Source: an uncultured Fibrobacterota bacterium
Lineage (GTDB): Bacteria > Fibrobacterota > Chitinivibrionia > Chitinivibrionales > CAIOZP01
NCBI GenBank assembly: GCA_903862805.1
Contig: CAIOZP010000351.1
Location: forward strand, 1 to 11,899
Length of the DNA stretch: 11,899 nt
Direction of reading: 5' to 3'
In this document: one piece after another, positions 1 to 5,812 of the stretch
Numbering within the stretch: the stretch's first letter is position 1
How the letters are laid out: every line of letters starts with the position of its first letter
The notes under the pieces: model-generated
The model's database searches: none
Seen by the model: the letters and a program-made list of their open reading frames with translations, nothing else
What the model was told of the DNA's origin: nothing
Translations under genes and position numbers: made by a program

Positions 1-275
1 AATTCCTGCTGTAACATTGCGGAACTTCTTCCCTTCAAACGACGCATTATTTCGCTCGGGGACAATGTCGGAGGTGCGGGCAATAGTACATGTACATGAT
101 CTTTGCTTACCACTCCACGTAGAATTTCTATGTCAAGCGACGTACATGTTTGACGAACTAGTTCTCGAACTCGATGAGCTATTTCGCCTTCCAATATCTT
201 GTATCGATATTTCGTCACCCATACAAAATGGTACTCTAACTTATACTTGCTGTGATCGCCTGTCTTGTATTCCAT
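1..275 (-). CDS. tnpA: IS200/IS605-family transposase TnpA (Y1 HUH), 3' end cut by window edge
   Basis: Translating the minus strand from the ATG at 275 gives 91 codons that stay open to the window edge. TnpA of this family is a small single-strand DNA transposase that cuts and rejoins subterminal hairpins with a catalytic tyrosine. What is seen: the N-terminal YHFVWVTKYRYKIL stretch at residues 15-28, the metal-binding HUH motif as H60-V-H62 in DHVHVLL, and the following PPTLSPSEIMRRLKGRSS at residues 68-85. All are hallmarks of the IS200-like Y1 transposases. The family is usually 130-155 residues, so about one third, including the catalytic Tyr, lies beyond the window, and intactness cannot be judged. 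Upstream of the start are small stem-loops of the kind found at the left end of these elements. No accessory tnpB is visible. Family assignment is very secure from motif order. Confidence 0.9.
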   Translation of the reverse strand, partial: MEYKTGDHSKYKLEYHFVWVTKYRYKILEGEIAHRVRELVRQTCTSLDIEILRGVVSKDHVHVLLPAPPTLSPSEIMRRLKGRSSAMLQQE

Positions 276-305
276 TTTACCAAAATACAACCCGCTAGCT
301 GAAAG

Positions 306-342
306 CTGCCCGACTGAAATCGGGGGTTTTAACCTTGGGCAG
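306..342. repeat. Nested alternative stem-loops upstream of tnpA (probable IS left-end structure)
   Basis: Two mutually exclusive stems are visible. The inner one pairs CCCGA (309-313) with TCGGG (320-324) around a 6-base loop. The outer one pairs CTGCCC (306-311) with GGGCAG (337-342). They share bases 309-311. IS200/IS605 elements carry subterminal imperfect palindromes recognised by TnpA as single-stranded hairpins, and IS200 also carries a 5'-leader structure that limits tnpA expression. The position, 31 to 67 bases before the TnpA start, fits either role. Which stem is the transposition hairpin, and the exact element boundary, cannot be fixed without the other end. Confidence 0.45.
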
Positions 343-391
343 TAACAATAAATGAGGATGCGGTTTGCCCTCCCTGCCTTGATTCAAAAAG

Positions 392-423
392 AAAAGGGGA
401 AGCTGTTACCGGCTTCCCCTTTT
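392..423. terminator. Bidirectional Rho-independent terminator
   Basis: A perfect 12-base-pair stem pairs AAAAGGGGAAGC (392-403) with GCTTCCCCTTTT (412-423) around an 8-base loop. The A-run on the left and T-run on the right let it act in both directions. It may protect against transcription passing between the insertion element and the chromosomal genes. It is too far from the propeller gene, which has its own hairpin at 545-570, to be that gene's main terminator. Confidence 0.7.
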
Positions 424-514
424 CCCCCACACTACCCCAAAAGGAAATCTCATGCGACGCTTAGTGCAACCACTTGCAAACCCGAGCATCTGAACATATT
501 CCGGTTTGACTCCG

Positions 515-533
515 AAAATATTGCCAATATTTT
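515..533. repeat. AT-rich perfect inverted repeat
   Basis: AAAATATT (515-522) is mirrored by AATATTTT (526-533) around GCC. It is a perfect 8-base palindrome only 12 bases from the propeller-gene terminator. It could be a secondary pause or terminator element or a DNA-binding site. No function is assigned. Confidence 0.35.
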
Positions 534-544
534 TACAAAATAAA

Positions 545-570
545 AGTCCCGCCAAAAAATTGGCAGGACT
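545..570 (-). terminator. Rho-independent terminator of the propeller gene
   Basis: On the minus strand an 11-position stem with one C/A mismatch (545-555 with 560-570) closes a 4-base loop and is followed by a T-rich tail (positions 544 down to about 531). It begins 31 bases past the stop codon of the gene ending at 602, the expected place for its terminator. Confidence 0.75.
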
Positions 571-601
571 GTTTGATTTCAACCCGAAGACCCGAAGTTT
601 T

Positions 602-1576
602 TTAGAACGGATAAGGATTCTTGAGGTGGATCACGCCCTTTTCGGTACCAAAATAGAGGTCTCCATTTCTGGAGATCCATGTGTCGTAAACCGAGGTCGC
701 GGGAACGCCAAGCTTCTTGCCGTCGGATTCCCATTCGTCGCCGTTGAATTTGATGATACCGGCATCGTGACCGAACCAGATGCGGCTCTGCGTGTCGATC
801 AGAATCGTCCGAATGCCTTTCTGGATGTCGGAGAAGGCATTCCATTTGCCACCCTGCAAGCCGCAGACATCGGCATCTCCGCAGGCGACCCAGACATCGC
901 CGTTGCGTTTGTCAACCGCGATTGCATGAACGTCGCCACTGCTCAAACCCTGAGCTTCACCCTGAACCGACCATGCCTGTCCATGATATTGTGCTACACC
1001 CTTACCTGTCGCGACCCACACATCGCCATCCTTGGAAAAGGAAATGTCGCGGATGTCGTTTGATGGAAGACCATCGGTGATGGTAAATGTTTTCCAGGAA
1101 CCGTTTGCAAAAACCGCCACGCCGCCGGAACTTGCGACCCAGACGCGGCCGTCGTCTGCTAAGCGGATCTTGCGGACTTCGCCATCGGGAAGGCCGTTTG
1201 ATTTATTGACCAGCTCGAACTTACCGGCGGTGTATTTGGCGATGCCGCTTTTGCCGCCGATCCATGCTGTTTTTCCGTCCCAGGCGATTGTGCATACGCC
1301 TTCGGCAGAAAATCCTGCGGGAAGGGTGAAGGCTTTTTTCACTCCGGCCTTTGTGGCATCGATGGTGCCAACGACGTCGGTTCCGTTCGCAAAGAAGACC
1401 GCCTGCGCTGACACGGCAAAAGCTACCGCCGGTCCGCCCGCGTTGAACATCTGCCAGGTGATCTGGTTATTGCCGAAGGCCTGACCTGAATCCTTGTCGA
1501 GATCTTCGTCTTTCGTTGCTGCCGATGCACAAACCGCCGCCATTGTTGCTGCCAGAATCGCTGCTCTCACAAACAT
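602..1576 (-). CDS. Secreted beta-propeller protein (two-component-regulator propeller repeats)
   Basis: The product is 324 residues long. The start is fixed by AAGGAGGA (1583-1590), six bases before the ATG. Residues 1-19 form a signal peptide with an ASA-type cleavage site, so the protein is exported. The rest is built of repeats of about 40 residues. Each pairs a turn such as GLPDGEVRKI, GLPSNDIRDI or GLSSGDVHAI (near 128, 169 and 209) with a following DG.VWVA..GGVA strand. Further degenerate units lie around 97, 253 and 289, suggesting a six- or seven-bladed propeller. This is the pattern of the Reg_prop repeats found as sensor domains of hybrid histidine kinases (HTCS), but here there is no kinase, membrane anchor or DNA-binding domain. 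It is a free propeller of unknown ligand. The divergent neighbour is a lone response regulator, but a functional link is only a possibility. Confidence 0.85.
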   Translation of the reverse strand: MFVRAAILAATMAAVCASAATKDEDLDKDSGQAFGNNQITWQMFNAGGPAVAFAVSAQAVFFANGTDVVGTIDATKAGVKKAFTLPAGFSAEGVCTIAWDGKTAWIGGKSGIAKYTAGKFELVNKSNGLPDGEVRKIRLADDGRVWVASSGGVAVFANGSWKTFTITDGLPSNDIRDISFSKDGDVWVATGKGVAQYHGQAWSVQGEAQGLSSGDVHAIAVDKRNGDVWVACGDADVCGLQGGKWNAFSDIQKGIRTILIDTQSRIWFGHDAGIIKFNGDEWESDGKKLGVPATSVYDTWISRNGDLYFGTEKGVIHLKNPYPF

Positions 1577-1608
1577 TTCCAGTCCTCCTTCGGATGTATT
1601 ACAAGCTA

Positions 1609-1637
1609 AAAATATTTAGCACTCGGCTTCCACACAA
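1609..1637 (-). promoter_or_regulatory. Possible promoter and leader hairpin of the propeller gene
   Basis: On the minus strand TTGTGT (1637-1632) and TATTTT (1614-1609) are separated by 17 bases and point to the gene starting at 1576, giving a leader of about 25 bases. The -10 element lies inside a small perfect inverted repeat, GCTAAA/TTTAGC (1605-1620), which could be an operator. The match to consensus is moderate. Confidence 0.3.
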
Positions 1638-1668
1638 CAGAAACAGTGTCCGAAATGAAAGACTGCGA

Positions 1669-1698
1669 TTGCCTGATACTCAAGCGGCCAATTATTTT
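1669..1698 (+). promoter_or_regulatory. Possible promoter of the response-regulator gene
   Basis: TTGCCT (1669-1674) and TATTTT (1693-1698) are 18 bases apart and face the gene at 1741. The match is only moderate, and nothing else in the 164-base divergent gap fits better. Confidence 0.25.
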
Positions 1699-1703
1699 AT
1701 CCG

Positions 1704-1730
1704 GCCTTCCTGTATTTTTTGAGGAAAGGC
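1704..1730 (+). promoter_or_regulatory. Leader hairpin abutting the ribosome binding site
   Basis: GCCTTCCT (1704-1711) can pair with 1722-1730 in eight pairs with a single bulged A, around a T-rich loop. The 3' arm ends immediately before the GGAGG ribosome binding site (1731-1735) of the response-regulator gene, so folding could influence ribosome access. No T-run follows, so it is not a terminator. Confidence 0.3.
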
Positions 1731-1740
1731 GGAGGTTCAC

Positions 1741-2142
1741 TTGAGCGGAAACGGGTATCGCATCCTGCTTGTCGATGACGAAGCGGGCATAAGAAAGATT
1801 CTTCGGATATTCTTCGAGATGGAAGGCTTCACGGTCTTCGAGGCAGTCTCGGCCGTTCAGGCAAGAGAAGTCGCAGAGCGCGAACGTCCGCACGCTGCGA
1901 TTCTTGATGTAGTGCTTTGCGGACAGACCGGCTTCGATGTCTGCGGGTGGATCAAGCAGAACCCCGATCTGAAAGAAACGAAGGTGATCATGTTCACCGC
2001 GTTAAACCAGGACAACGATTTCATAGAAGGCCAGCGCGTTGGTTGCGATCATTACCTGACCAAGCCGCAGAATCCGAAGGACATCGTGGCGAAGATAAAA
2101 AAGATTCTTGGTGTTCCGGAAATAATCGAAAACAACGACTGA
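1741..2142 (+). CDS. Single-domain response regulator (CheY-like receiver)
   Basis: The product is 133 residues and consists of one receiver domain with no output domain. It starts with TTG, supported by GGAGG at 1731-1735 five bases upstream and the lack of an in-frame ATG before the conserved core. All catalytic residues are present: the acidic pair D12/D13, the phosphoacceptor D56 in AAILDVVL, T86 in IMFTA, and K108-P109 in YLTKPQ. Such stand-alone receivers relay phosphate or bind a partner protein, as CheY, Spo0F and DivK do. No histidine kinase is encoded in the window, so its partner is elsewhere. The gene lies upstream of secD on the same strand, separated by 72 bases and a hairpin. 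Co-transcription with secDF is possible but would have to pass that hairpin. Confidence 0.92.
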   Translation: MSGNGYRILLVDDEAGIRKILRIFFEMEGFTVFEAVSAVQAREVAERERPHAAILDVVLCGQTGFDVCGWIKQNPDLKETKVIMFTALNQDNDFIEGQRVGCDHYLTKPQNPKDIVAKIKKILGVPEIIENND

Positions 2143-2165
2143 TTTTTTTCATCTATAAAATATGG

Positions 2166-2186
2166 AGAGGAGTCCGCTCCTCTTTT
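2166..2186 (+). terminator. Weak terminator or attenuator between the receiver gene and secD
   Basis: A perfect 7-base-pair stem (AGAGGAG 2166-2172 with CTCCTCT 2177-2183) with a 4-base loop is followed by a short T-run that includes the last stem base. It would at best terminate partially, separating the response-regulator gene from secD while allowing read-through. Confidence 0.5.
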
Positions 2187-2214
2187 GACATCAAACGAAA
2201 GGCACAACTGGGGT

Positions 2215-3909
2215 ATGAAAAATAACCTCCTGTGGAAACTCCTCGCGGTACTGGCACTGACAGCTTTGGCCTGTTGGTATCTGTGGCCATCGGCGAATTT
2301 CTATGCAAAAAGCCCCGAAAAACGGGCAGAACTTATCAAGCAGCATCCGGACATCAACAAGCAGATTATCAATCTGGGTCTCGACCTTCAGGGCGGTATG
2401 AGGCTTGTGCTGGAGGTTCAGAAGTCGGCAGTCGAACACAACGACAAGGATCTTCTTGATCGTGCCTACACTGTCATGGAAAACCGTATCAACGGTCTCG
2501 GTGTTGCCGAACCCGTGATTCAGAAGCAGAACGACAACAGACTTATCATCGAGCTGCCCGGACTTTCCGACAGCAAGAAGGCGAAGGAAGTTATCGGTTC
2601 GACAGCTCAGCTTGAGTTCAAGATTCTTCGCGAACCGGCGGAGCTTCTCAAGGCGGTTCAGACTATCGACGCAACGCTTTCGGGCAAGAAGCTCGATTCA
2701 TCTGATTCGACCAAGCGTGCCGACAGCCTCAGCGCCGACTCAGCGACGAAGGCTGCTGCGCAGGTTGCCGCGGCGTCGATTCTTACCGGTGCCGATACCG
2801 GCAAGTCGCAAAGCGCTGCTCCGGCGACTCCGACCACCGGACCGAAGTCGATCAGCCAGTTCCTTTCCGAAATGGGAAATCAACTTGCTGTCAAGAAAAA
2901 TGACCGCAGTGTTGTGACCGACATTTTTGCCCGCGCCGATGTGAAGGCCGCGCTTGAACACGTTGGTCTTGGCGCGAACCAGTTCCTCTGGTCGCACAGC
3001 GTCGAGGTCAATCCGCAGACAAAAGAAGAGTACTACCTTCTCTATTATGTAAAGGCAAAGCCCGAACTTCGCGGCGATGTCCTGAAGGATGCGCGCCCCG
3101 GTATTGCACAAGGTGGTATGAGCGCCGGTGAGCAGATCGTCGAGTTTGAAATGAACAACGACGGTGCCCGCAAGTTTGCCCGCGTTACCGGTGCCAACGT
3201 CGAGAAATTCCTCGCGATCGTTCTCGACAGCACGGTTTACTCTGCTCCAAGAATCCAGACCAAGATTTCCGAAGGTCGCGGACAGATCACCGGCAACTTC
3301 TCTGCTGACGAGGCAAAGTCGCTGGCGGTGGTTCTGCGTGCCGGAGCACTTCCAGCGCCGGTAAAAATCATCGGCGAAGAGAGCGTCGGGCCGTCACTCG
3401 GTCAGGACTCAATCAAGAAGGCGGAGCTTGCCTTCATCACCGGTCTTGGATTGGTTTTCCTGTTCATCGCGTTCTACTATCGCGGCTCAGGTTTAATCGC
3501 GCTTTTCGCGCTTACGCTGAACTTCGTATATCTGCTTGCGATCATGACGGCAATCAATGCCACGCTGACGCTTCCAGGTGTTGCGGGTGTCGTGTTGACG
3601 CTCGGTATGGCGATCGACTCGAACGTCATCATCTTCGAGCGTATGCGTGAAGAACTCGAGTGGGGCAAGACGGTGCGCTCGGCAGTCAGCGAAGGTTACA
3701 AGCGAGCTTTTGTCACTATCATCGACGCCAACGCCGCCCACCTTATGACATCGGCGATTCTCGTCTGGCTCGGCACCGGTCCGATCCGCGGCTTCGGCAT
3801 GACAATGATCATCGGTTGTACGGTTTCGCTCTTCACGTCGATATTCGTCACCAGACTTGTATTCGACATCTACACCGACAAGCGCAACGTCAAGACGATC
3901 AGCATTTGA
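2215..3909 (+). CDS. secD: Protein translocase subunit SecD
   Basis: The product is 564 residues from the ATG at 2215. A TTG 30 bases upstream is in frame but lies in the preceding hairpin's T-run, and the ATG puts a normal short cytoplasmic tail before the first membrane segment (about 5-25). SecD works with SecF in the inner membrane, using the proton gradient to pull proteins through SecYEG. Seen in order: GLDLQGGMRLVLEV at 55-68; the first periplasmic part with VMENRINGLGVAEP; a Ser/Ala/Thr-rich linker at about 154-212; the head-domain section FEMNNDGARKF through APVKIIGEESVGPSLG; then five membrane segments from about 405. GMAIDSNVIIFERMREE carries D468, equivalent to the proton-pathway Asp of E. 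coli SecD. One oddity: the usual DAN(I/V)TT motif reads DANAAH (504-509). secF follows after 19 bases. Confidence 0.97.
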   Translation: MKNNLLWKLLAVLALTALACWYLWPSANFYAKSPEKRAELIKQHPDINKQIINLGLDLQGGMRLVLEVQKSAVEHNDKDLLDRAYTVMENRINGLGVAEPVIQKQNDNRLIIELPGLSDSKKAKEVIGSTAQLEFKILREPAELLKAVQTIDATLSGKKLDSSDSTKRADSLSADSATKAAAQVAAASILTGADTGKSQSAAPATPTTGPKSISQFLSEMGNQLAVKKNDRSVVTDIFARADVKAALEHVGLGANQFLWSHSVEVNPQTKEEYYLLYYVKAKPELRGDVLKDARPGIAQGGMSAGEQIVEFEMNNDGARKFARVTGANVEKFLAIVLDSTVYSAPRIQTKISEGRGQITGNFSADEAKSLAVVLRAGALPAPVKIIGEESVGPSLGQDSIKKAELAFITGLGLVFLFIAFYYRGSGLIALFALTLNFVYLLAIMTAINATLTLPGVAGVVLTLGMAIDSNVIIFERMREELEWGKTVRSAVSEGYKRAFVTIIDANAAHLMTSAILVWLGTGPIRGFGMTMIIGCTVSLFTSIFVTRLVFDIYTDKRNVKTISI

Positions 3910-3928
3910 GAAAAGGCGGAATATAAAA

Positions 3929-4879
3929 ATGGTACATTTCTTCAAACATACGAAAATCAATTTCATCGGGCAGCGCAAGTATGCATACATGCTCTCGATC
4001 GGAATCATCGTAGCCGGCATTATCTCGATAATTGCCCATCACGGGCTGAACTGGTCGATCGACTTTGTCGGTGGAACTGTGATCCAGCTCAAGTTCCAGA
4101 AGCCGGTTGAAAACGATCGCTCGAAAATCAGCGAAATAGTTTCGACCCTCGGTTACGGAACGCCCGAAGTCAAAACCGTCGGCAGCCCCGACGGCGGTGA
4201 GATCCAGATCGTTGTAAAGAAAACGGCGAAGACCTCCGAGGTCGGCGACGAAATCGAAAAGGCGATCACCGCCAAGTTCCCCGGCAACCCGTTTGTCGAG
4301 CAGAAGCGCGACCTCGTCGGTCCCAAGATCGGCGGCGAACTGCGATACAATGCATTCCTTGCGGTTGGTCTGGCGTTCATCATGATCTGTCTTTACATCG
4401 GTATTCGCTTCAACCTGCCCTTCGGTATGGCTGCGGTGATCGCCCTTGTCCACGACATCATGATAACGATCTCGATCTTCTCGTTTGTCAATGCCGAGTT
4501 CTCGCTGCCGGTTATCGCCGCGCTGCTGACGATCATCGGCTATTCGATCAACGACACGATCGTGGTCTTCGACCGAGTGCGTGAGAATCTGCACAACCTT
4601 AAAGGTCACAAGAGCTTTGAGGATCTGTTCAACGAGTCGTACAACCTTACACTCGGTCGAACGGTCAACACCTCGCTCGCGACCTTCCTTGCGATTGTCA
4701 CGACATTCATTTTCTTCTTCAACTCCGGCGACGTGCTCAAGCTCTTCTCGGGTGCGATGTGTATCGGTATCATCACAGGAACTTTCTCGTCCTTGTATGT
4801 GGCCGGTGCCTTGGTTGTCGAATGGAACAACAAGTGGCCGATCGACCCGAAGGTCGTTATGGGAACCAAGAAGCGATAA
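3929..4879 (+). CDS. secF: Protein translocase subunit SecF
   Basis: The product is 316 residues, normal for the family. The ATG at 3929 is chosen because AAGGCGGA (3913-3920) precedes it and the protein then begins in the usual place before the first membrane segment (about 18-36). Earlier in-frame starts fall inside secD. SecF is the partner of SecD in proton-driven protein export across the inner membrane. Landmarks: IDFVGGTVIQLKF at 44-56, DLVGPKIGGEL at 128-138, then five membrane segments. The signature GYSINDTIVVFDRVREN at 204-220 includes R216, which matches the functionally essential Arg of E. coli SecF, followed by LGRTVNTSLAT. It forms a two-gene unit with secD (19-base gap) and ends at a strong terminator 22 bases downstream. 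Confidence 0.97.
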   Translation: MVHFFKHTKINFIGQRKYAYMLSIGIIVAGIISIIAHHGLNWSIDFVGGTVIQLKFQKPVENDRSKISEIVSTLGYGTPEVKTVGSPDGGEIQIVVKKTAKTSEVGDEIEKAITAKFPGNPFVEQKRDLVGPKIGGELRYNAFLAVGLAFIMICLYIGIRFNLPFGMAAVIALVHDIMITISIFSFVNAEFSLPVIAALLTIIGYSINDTIVVFDRVRENLHNLKGHKSFEDLFNESYNLTLGRTVNTSLATFLAIVTTFIFFFNSGDVLKLFSGAMCIGIITGTFSSLYVAGALVVEWNNKWPIDPKVVMGTKKR

Positions 4880-5258
4880 GCTTTTTCAGATTTAGTTTAA
4901 GGGGCCGGTCGGATAACGATCGGCCCTTTTTTGTAGGTGTAGATAGGGGCAGCTCTATAAATTCACTTTTCGCTACAGCCGGCTGCAAATGTTGAGCCTT
5001 TCGTTCCATTTTTTCAACATATCGAAACATGTCGCAATGGGCAAAACGACTCGCATCGATCCAGACTCCGCACCAGAAGTTTTCGATCACTTTGATCGGA
5101 TCATAGCCGCGATTCGATCCCGGCAGTGGTATCGGAAGGCTGCGAAGATGATCCTTGATTCCCGTGCTGTCAACGAGATTCTTCATCAGCTTCATCCCGC
5201 CCCAAGCCGTTACGTTGCGGTCGCTGTACTCGATTTTCAGCTCTTTTTCGCTTCGCAT
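4857..5258 (-). pseudogene. Truncated IS1380-type transposase (N-terminal remnant)
   Basis: The preferred start is the ATG at 5258, nine bases after GGAAGG. An in-frame ATG at 5300 also exists. About the first 80 residues (5258 to roughly 5015) look like the N-terminus of DDE transposases of the IS1380 type: a TAWGGMKLMKNLVDSTGI stretch, then PGSNRGYDPIKVIENFWCGVWIDASRFAHCDMFRY. Those proteins normally run beyond 400 residues. Here the similarity stops, and the frame continues through unrelated sequence, across the secDF terminator and into the end of secF before its stop, so the catalytic domain is gone. The remnant is dead. The frame also stays open upstream to about 5515 without a usual start codon, but nothing recognisable is encoded there. 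Family assignment is from remembered motifs, hence moderate confidence. Confidence 0.7.
4902..4932 (+). terminator. Rho-independent terminator of secDF
   Basis: A 9-base-pair GC-rich stem with one G-T pair (4902-4910 with 4918-4926) and a 7-base loop is followed by six T residues (4927-4932), starting 22 bases after the secF stop. Confidence 0.88.
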
Positions 5259-5300
5259 TTCATCGCACCTTCCGGGTAATCCTTTTGCCCAATGTAGCAT

Positions 5301-5524
5301 CCTGAAAATAATGGACTTCTCGAAATGAGATGACGGGCTAATGCGGTTTCTGGGTTCATCGAAAAATCCGCAAATGGCAACGTCGTTAAGATGGCTCTGC
5401 AGATGAAACGAAGAGCTTGGATACAGAAACTCTGGGAAAAATCTGTAGGCTTCGGCGCTGTGAATTTTGTCTAATGGGAAATTTGGGGTTATCTCTTAAT
5501 CAAACTGTCCACCACCAATAAAGC
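5301..5524. other. Intergenic DNA between transposase remnant and tRNA operon
   Basis: No gene, RNA or clear repeat is recognised in these 224 bases. A minus-strand frame is open through most of the stretch and joins the transposase frame, but it has no ATG, GTG or TTG start and no familiar motif. It may include the original 5' flank of the insertion element. Confidence 0.35.
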
Positions 5525-5559
5525 AAAAAGCCCTCATAAGTCGTTGACCTACAAGGGCT
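5525..5559 (-). terminator. Rho-independent terminator of the tRNA operon
   Basis: On the minus strand a 14-pair stem including three G-T pairs (5529-5542 with 5546-5559) closes a 3-base loop and is followed by a T-run (5529-5525). It begins 5 bases after the CCA end of the tRNA-Glu gene. Confidence 0.85.
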
Positions 5560-5564
5560 GATTT

Positions 5565-5639
5565 TGGTAGTGCCACGGGGGATCGAACCCCGGTCAAGGG
5601 ACTGAGAATCCCCTATCCTAACCACTGGACGATGGCACC
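5565..5639 (-). tRNA. tRNA-Glu (anticodon CUC), CCA encoded
   Basis: The 75 bases fold into a full cloverleaf. The acceptor GGTGCCA pairs with TGGCACT (first pair G-U), discriminator A, then genomic CCA. The anticodon stem GGGGA/TCCCT encloses the loop TTCTCAG with anticodon CTC. The T arm is CGGGG-TTCGATC-CCCCG. The D arm GTCC...GGAT has the usual GG in its loop. Anticodon CUC reads GAG. It is the second gene of a two-tRNA operon, five bases after tRNA-Gln. Confidence 0.95.
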
Positions 5640-5644
5640 GAAAT

Positions 5645-5718
5645 TGGCTGGGGTACAAGGATTCGAACCTCAATAGCTGGATCCAGAGACCAGAGTCCTA
5701 CCATTGGACGATACCCCA
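5645..5718 (-). tRNA. tRNA-Gln (anticodon CUG), CCA encoded
   Basis: The 74 bases include genomic CCA. The acceptor TGGGGTA/TACCCCA starts with the U1-A72 pair typical of bacterial tRNA-Gln, followed by discriminator G. The anticodon loop is CTCTGGA with anticodon CTG, which reads CAG. The closing pair of the anticodon stem (31-39) is U-U, and the T stem has two G-U pairs, so it is slightly weaker than usual but complete. It is the first gene of the operon with tRNA-Glu. Confidence 0.93.
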
Positions 5719-5729
5719 AAAGACGCACT

Positions 5730-5758
5730 AAAATAATGAAGTGCCGCACTCTGCGCAA
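5730..5758 (-). promoter_or_regulatory. Promoter of the tRNA-Gln/tRNA-Glu operon
   Basis: On the minus strand TTGCGC (5758-5753) and TATTTT (5735-5730) are spaced exactly 17 bases, with the predicted start about 5-7 bases before the mature tRNA-Gln 5' end. The segment after the -10 (AGTGCGTC) is GC-rich, as in stable-RNA promoters under stringent control. Confidence 0.5.
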
Positions 5759-5812
5759 GGCGGAAAAATCCGCATAGCGCCAAGCGTGAAGATCGCTCAA
5801 AAAGAGGATGAT

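Larger units (their letters stand above)
276..601. other. Non-coding stretch between tnpA and the propeller gene
   Basis: No convincing gene is present in these 326 bases. Short open frames on the plus strand run through hairpins and show no ribosome binding site or recognisable protein. The stretch contains the presumed IS left end (306-342), a symmetric hairpin (392-423), an AT-rich palindrome (515-533) and the terminator of the minus-strand propeller gene (545-570). The IS boundary should lie between about 343 and 390, but no target duplication can be seen with only one end in the window. Confidence 0.5.

Noticed and set aside
17..298. Plus-strand open frame of 93 codons
   Set aside because: It is the shadow of the minus-strand TnpA frame, which has clear IS200 motifs. 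The plus-strand product resembles nothing.
352..543. Plus-strand open frame of 63 codons
   Set aside because: It spans the 12-pair terminator hairpin, has no ribosome binding site, and its composition is dictated by the hairpin.
2185..2213. TTGACA at 2185-2190 as a secD promoter -35
   Set aside because: No acceptable -10 lies 16-18 bases downstream. The hexamer there is CTGGGG, and the start codon follows at once.
4976..4985. Perfect palindrome CAGCCGGCTG near the IS remnant
   Set aside because: Ten bases without a loop or partner copy. It could arise by chance and does not match a known IS end.
5760..5773. GCGGA/TCCGC hairpin downstream of the AraC-type gene as its terminator
   Set aside because: Only five pairs and no T-run after it on the minus strand. 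It also lies just upstream of the tRNA promoter -35.
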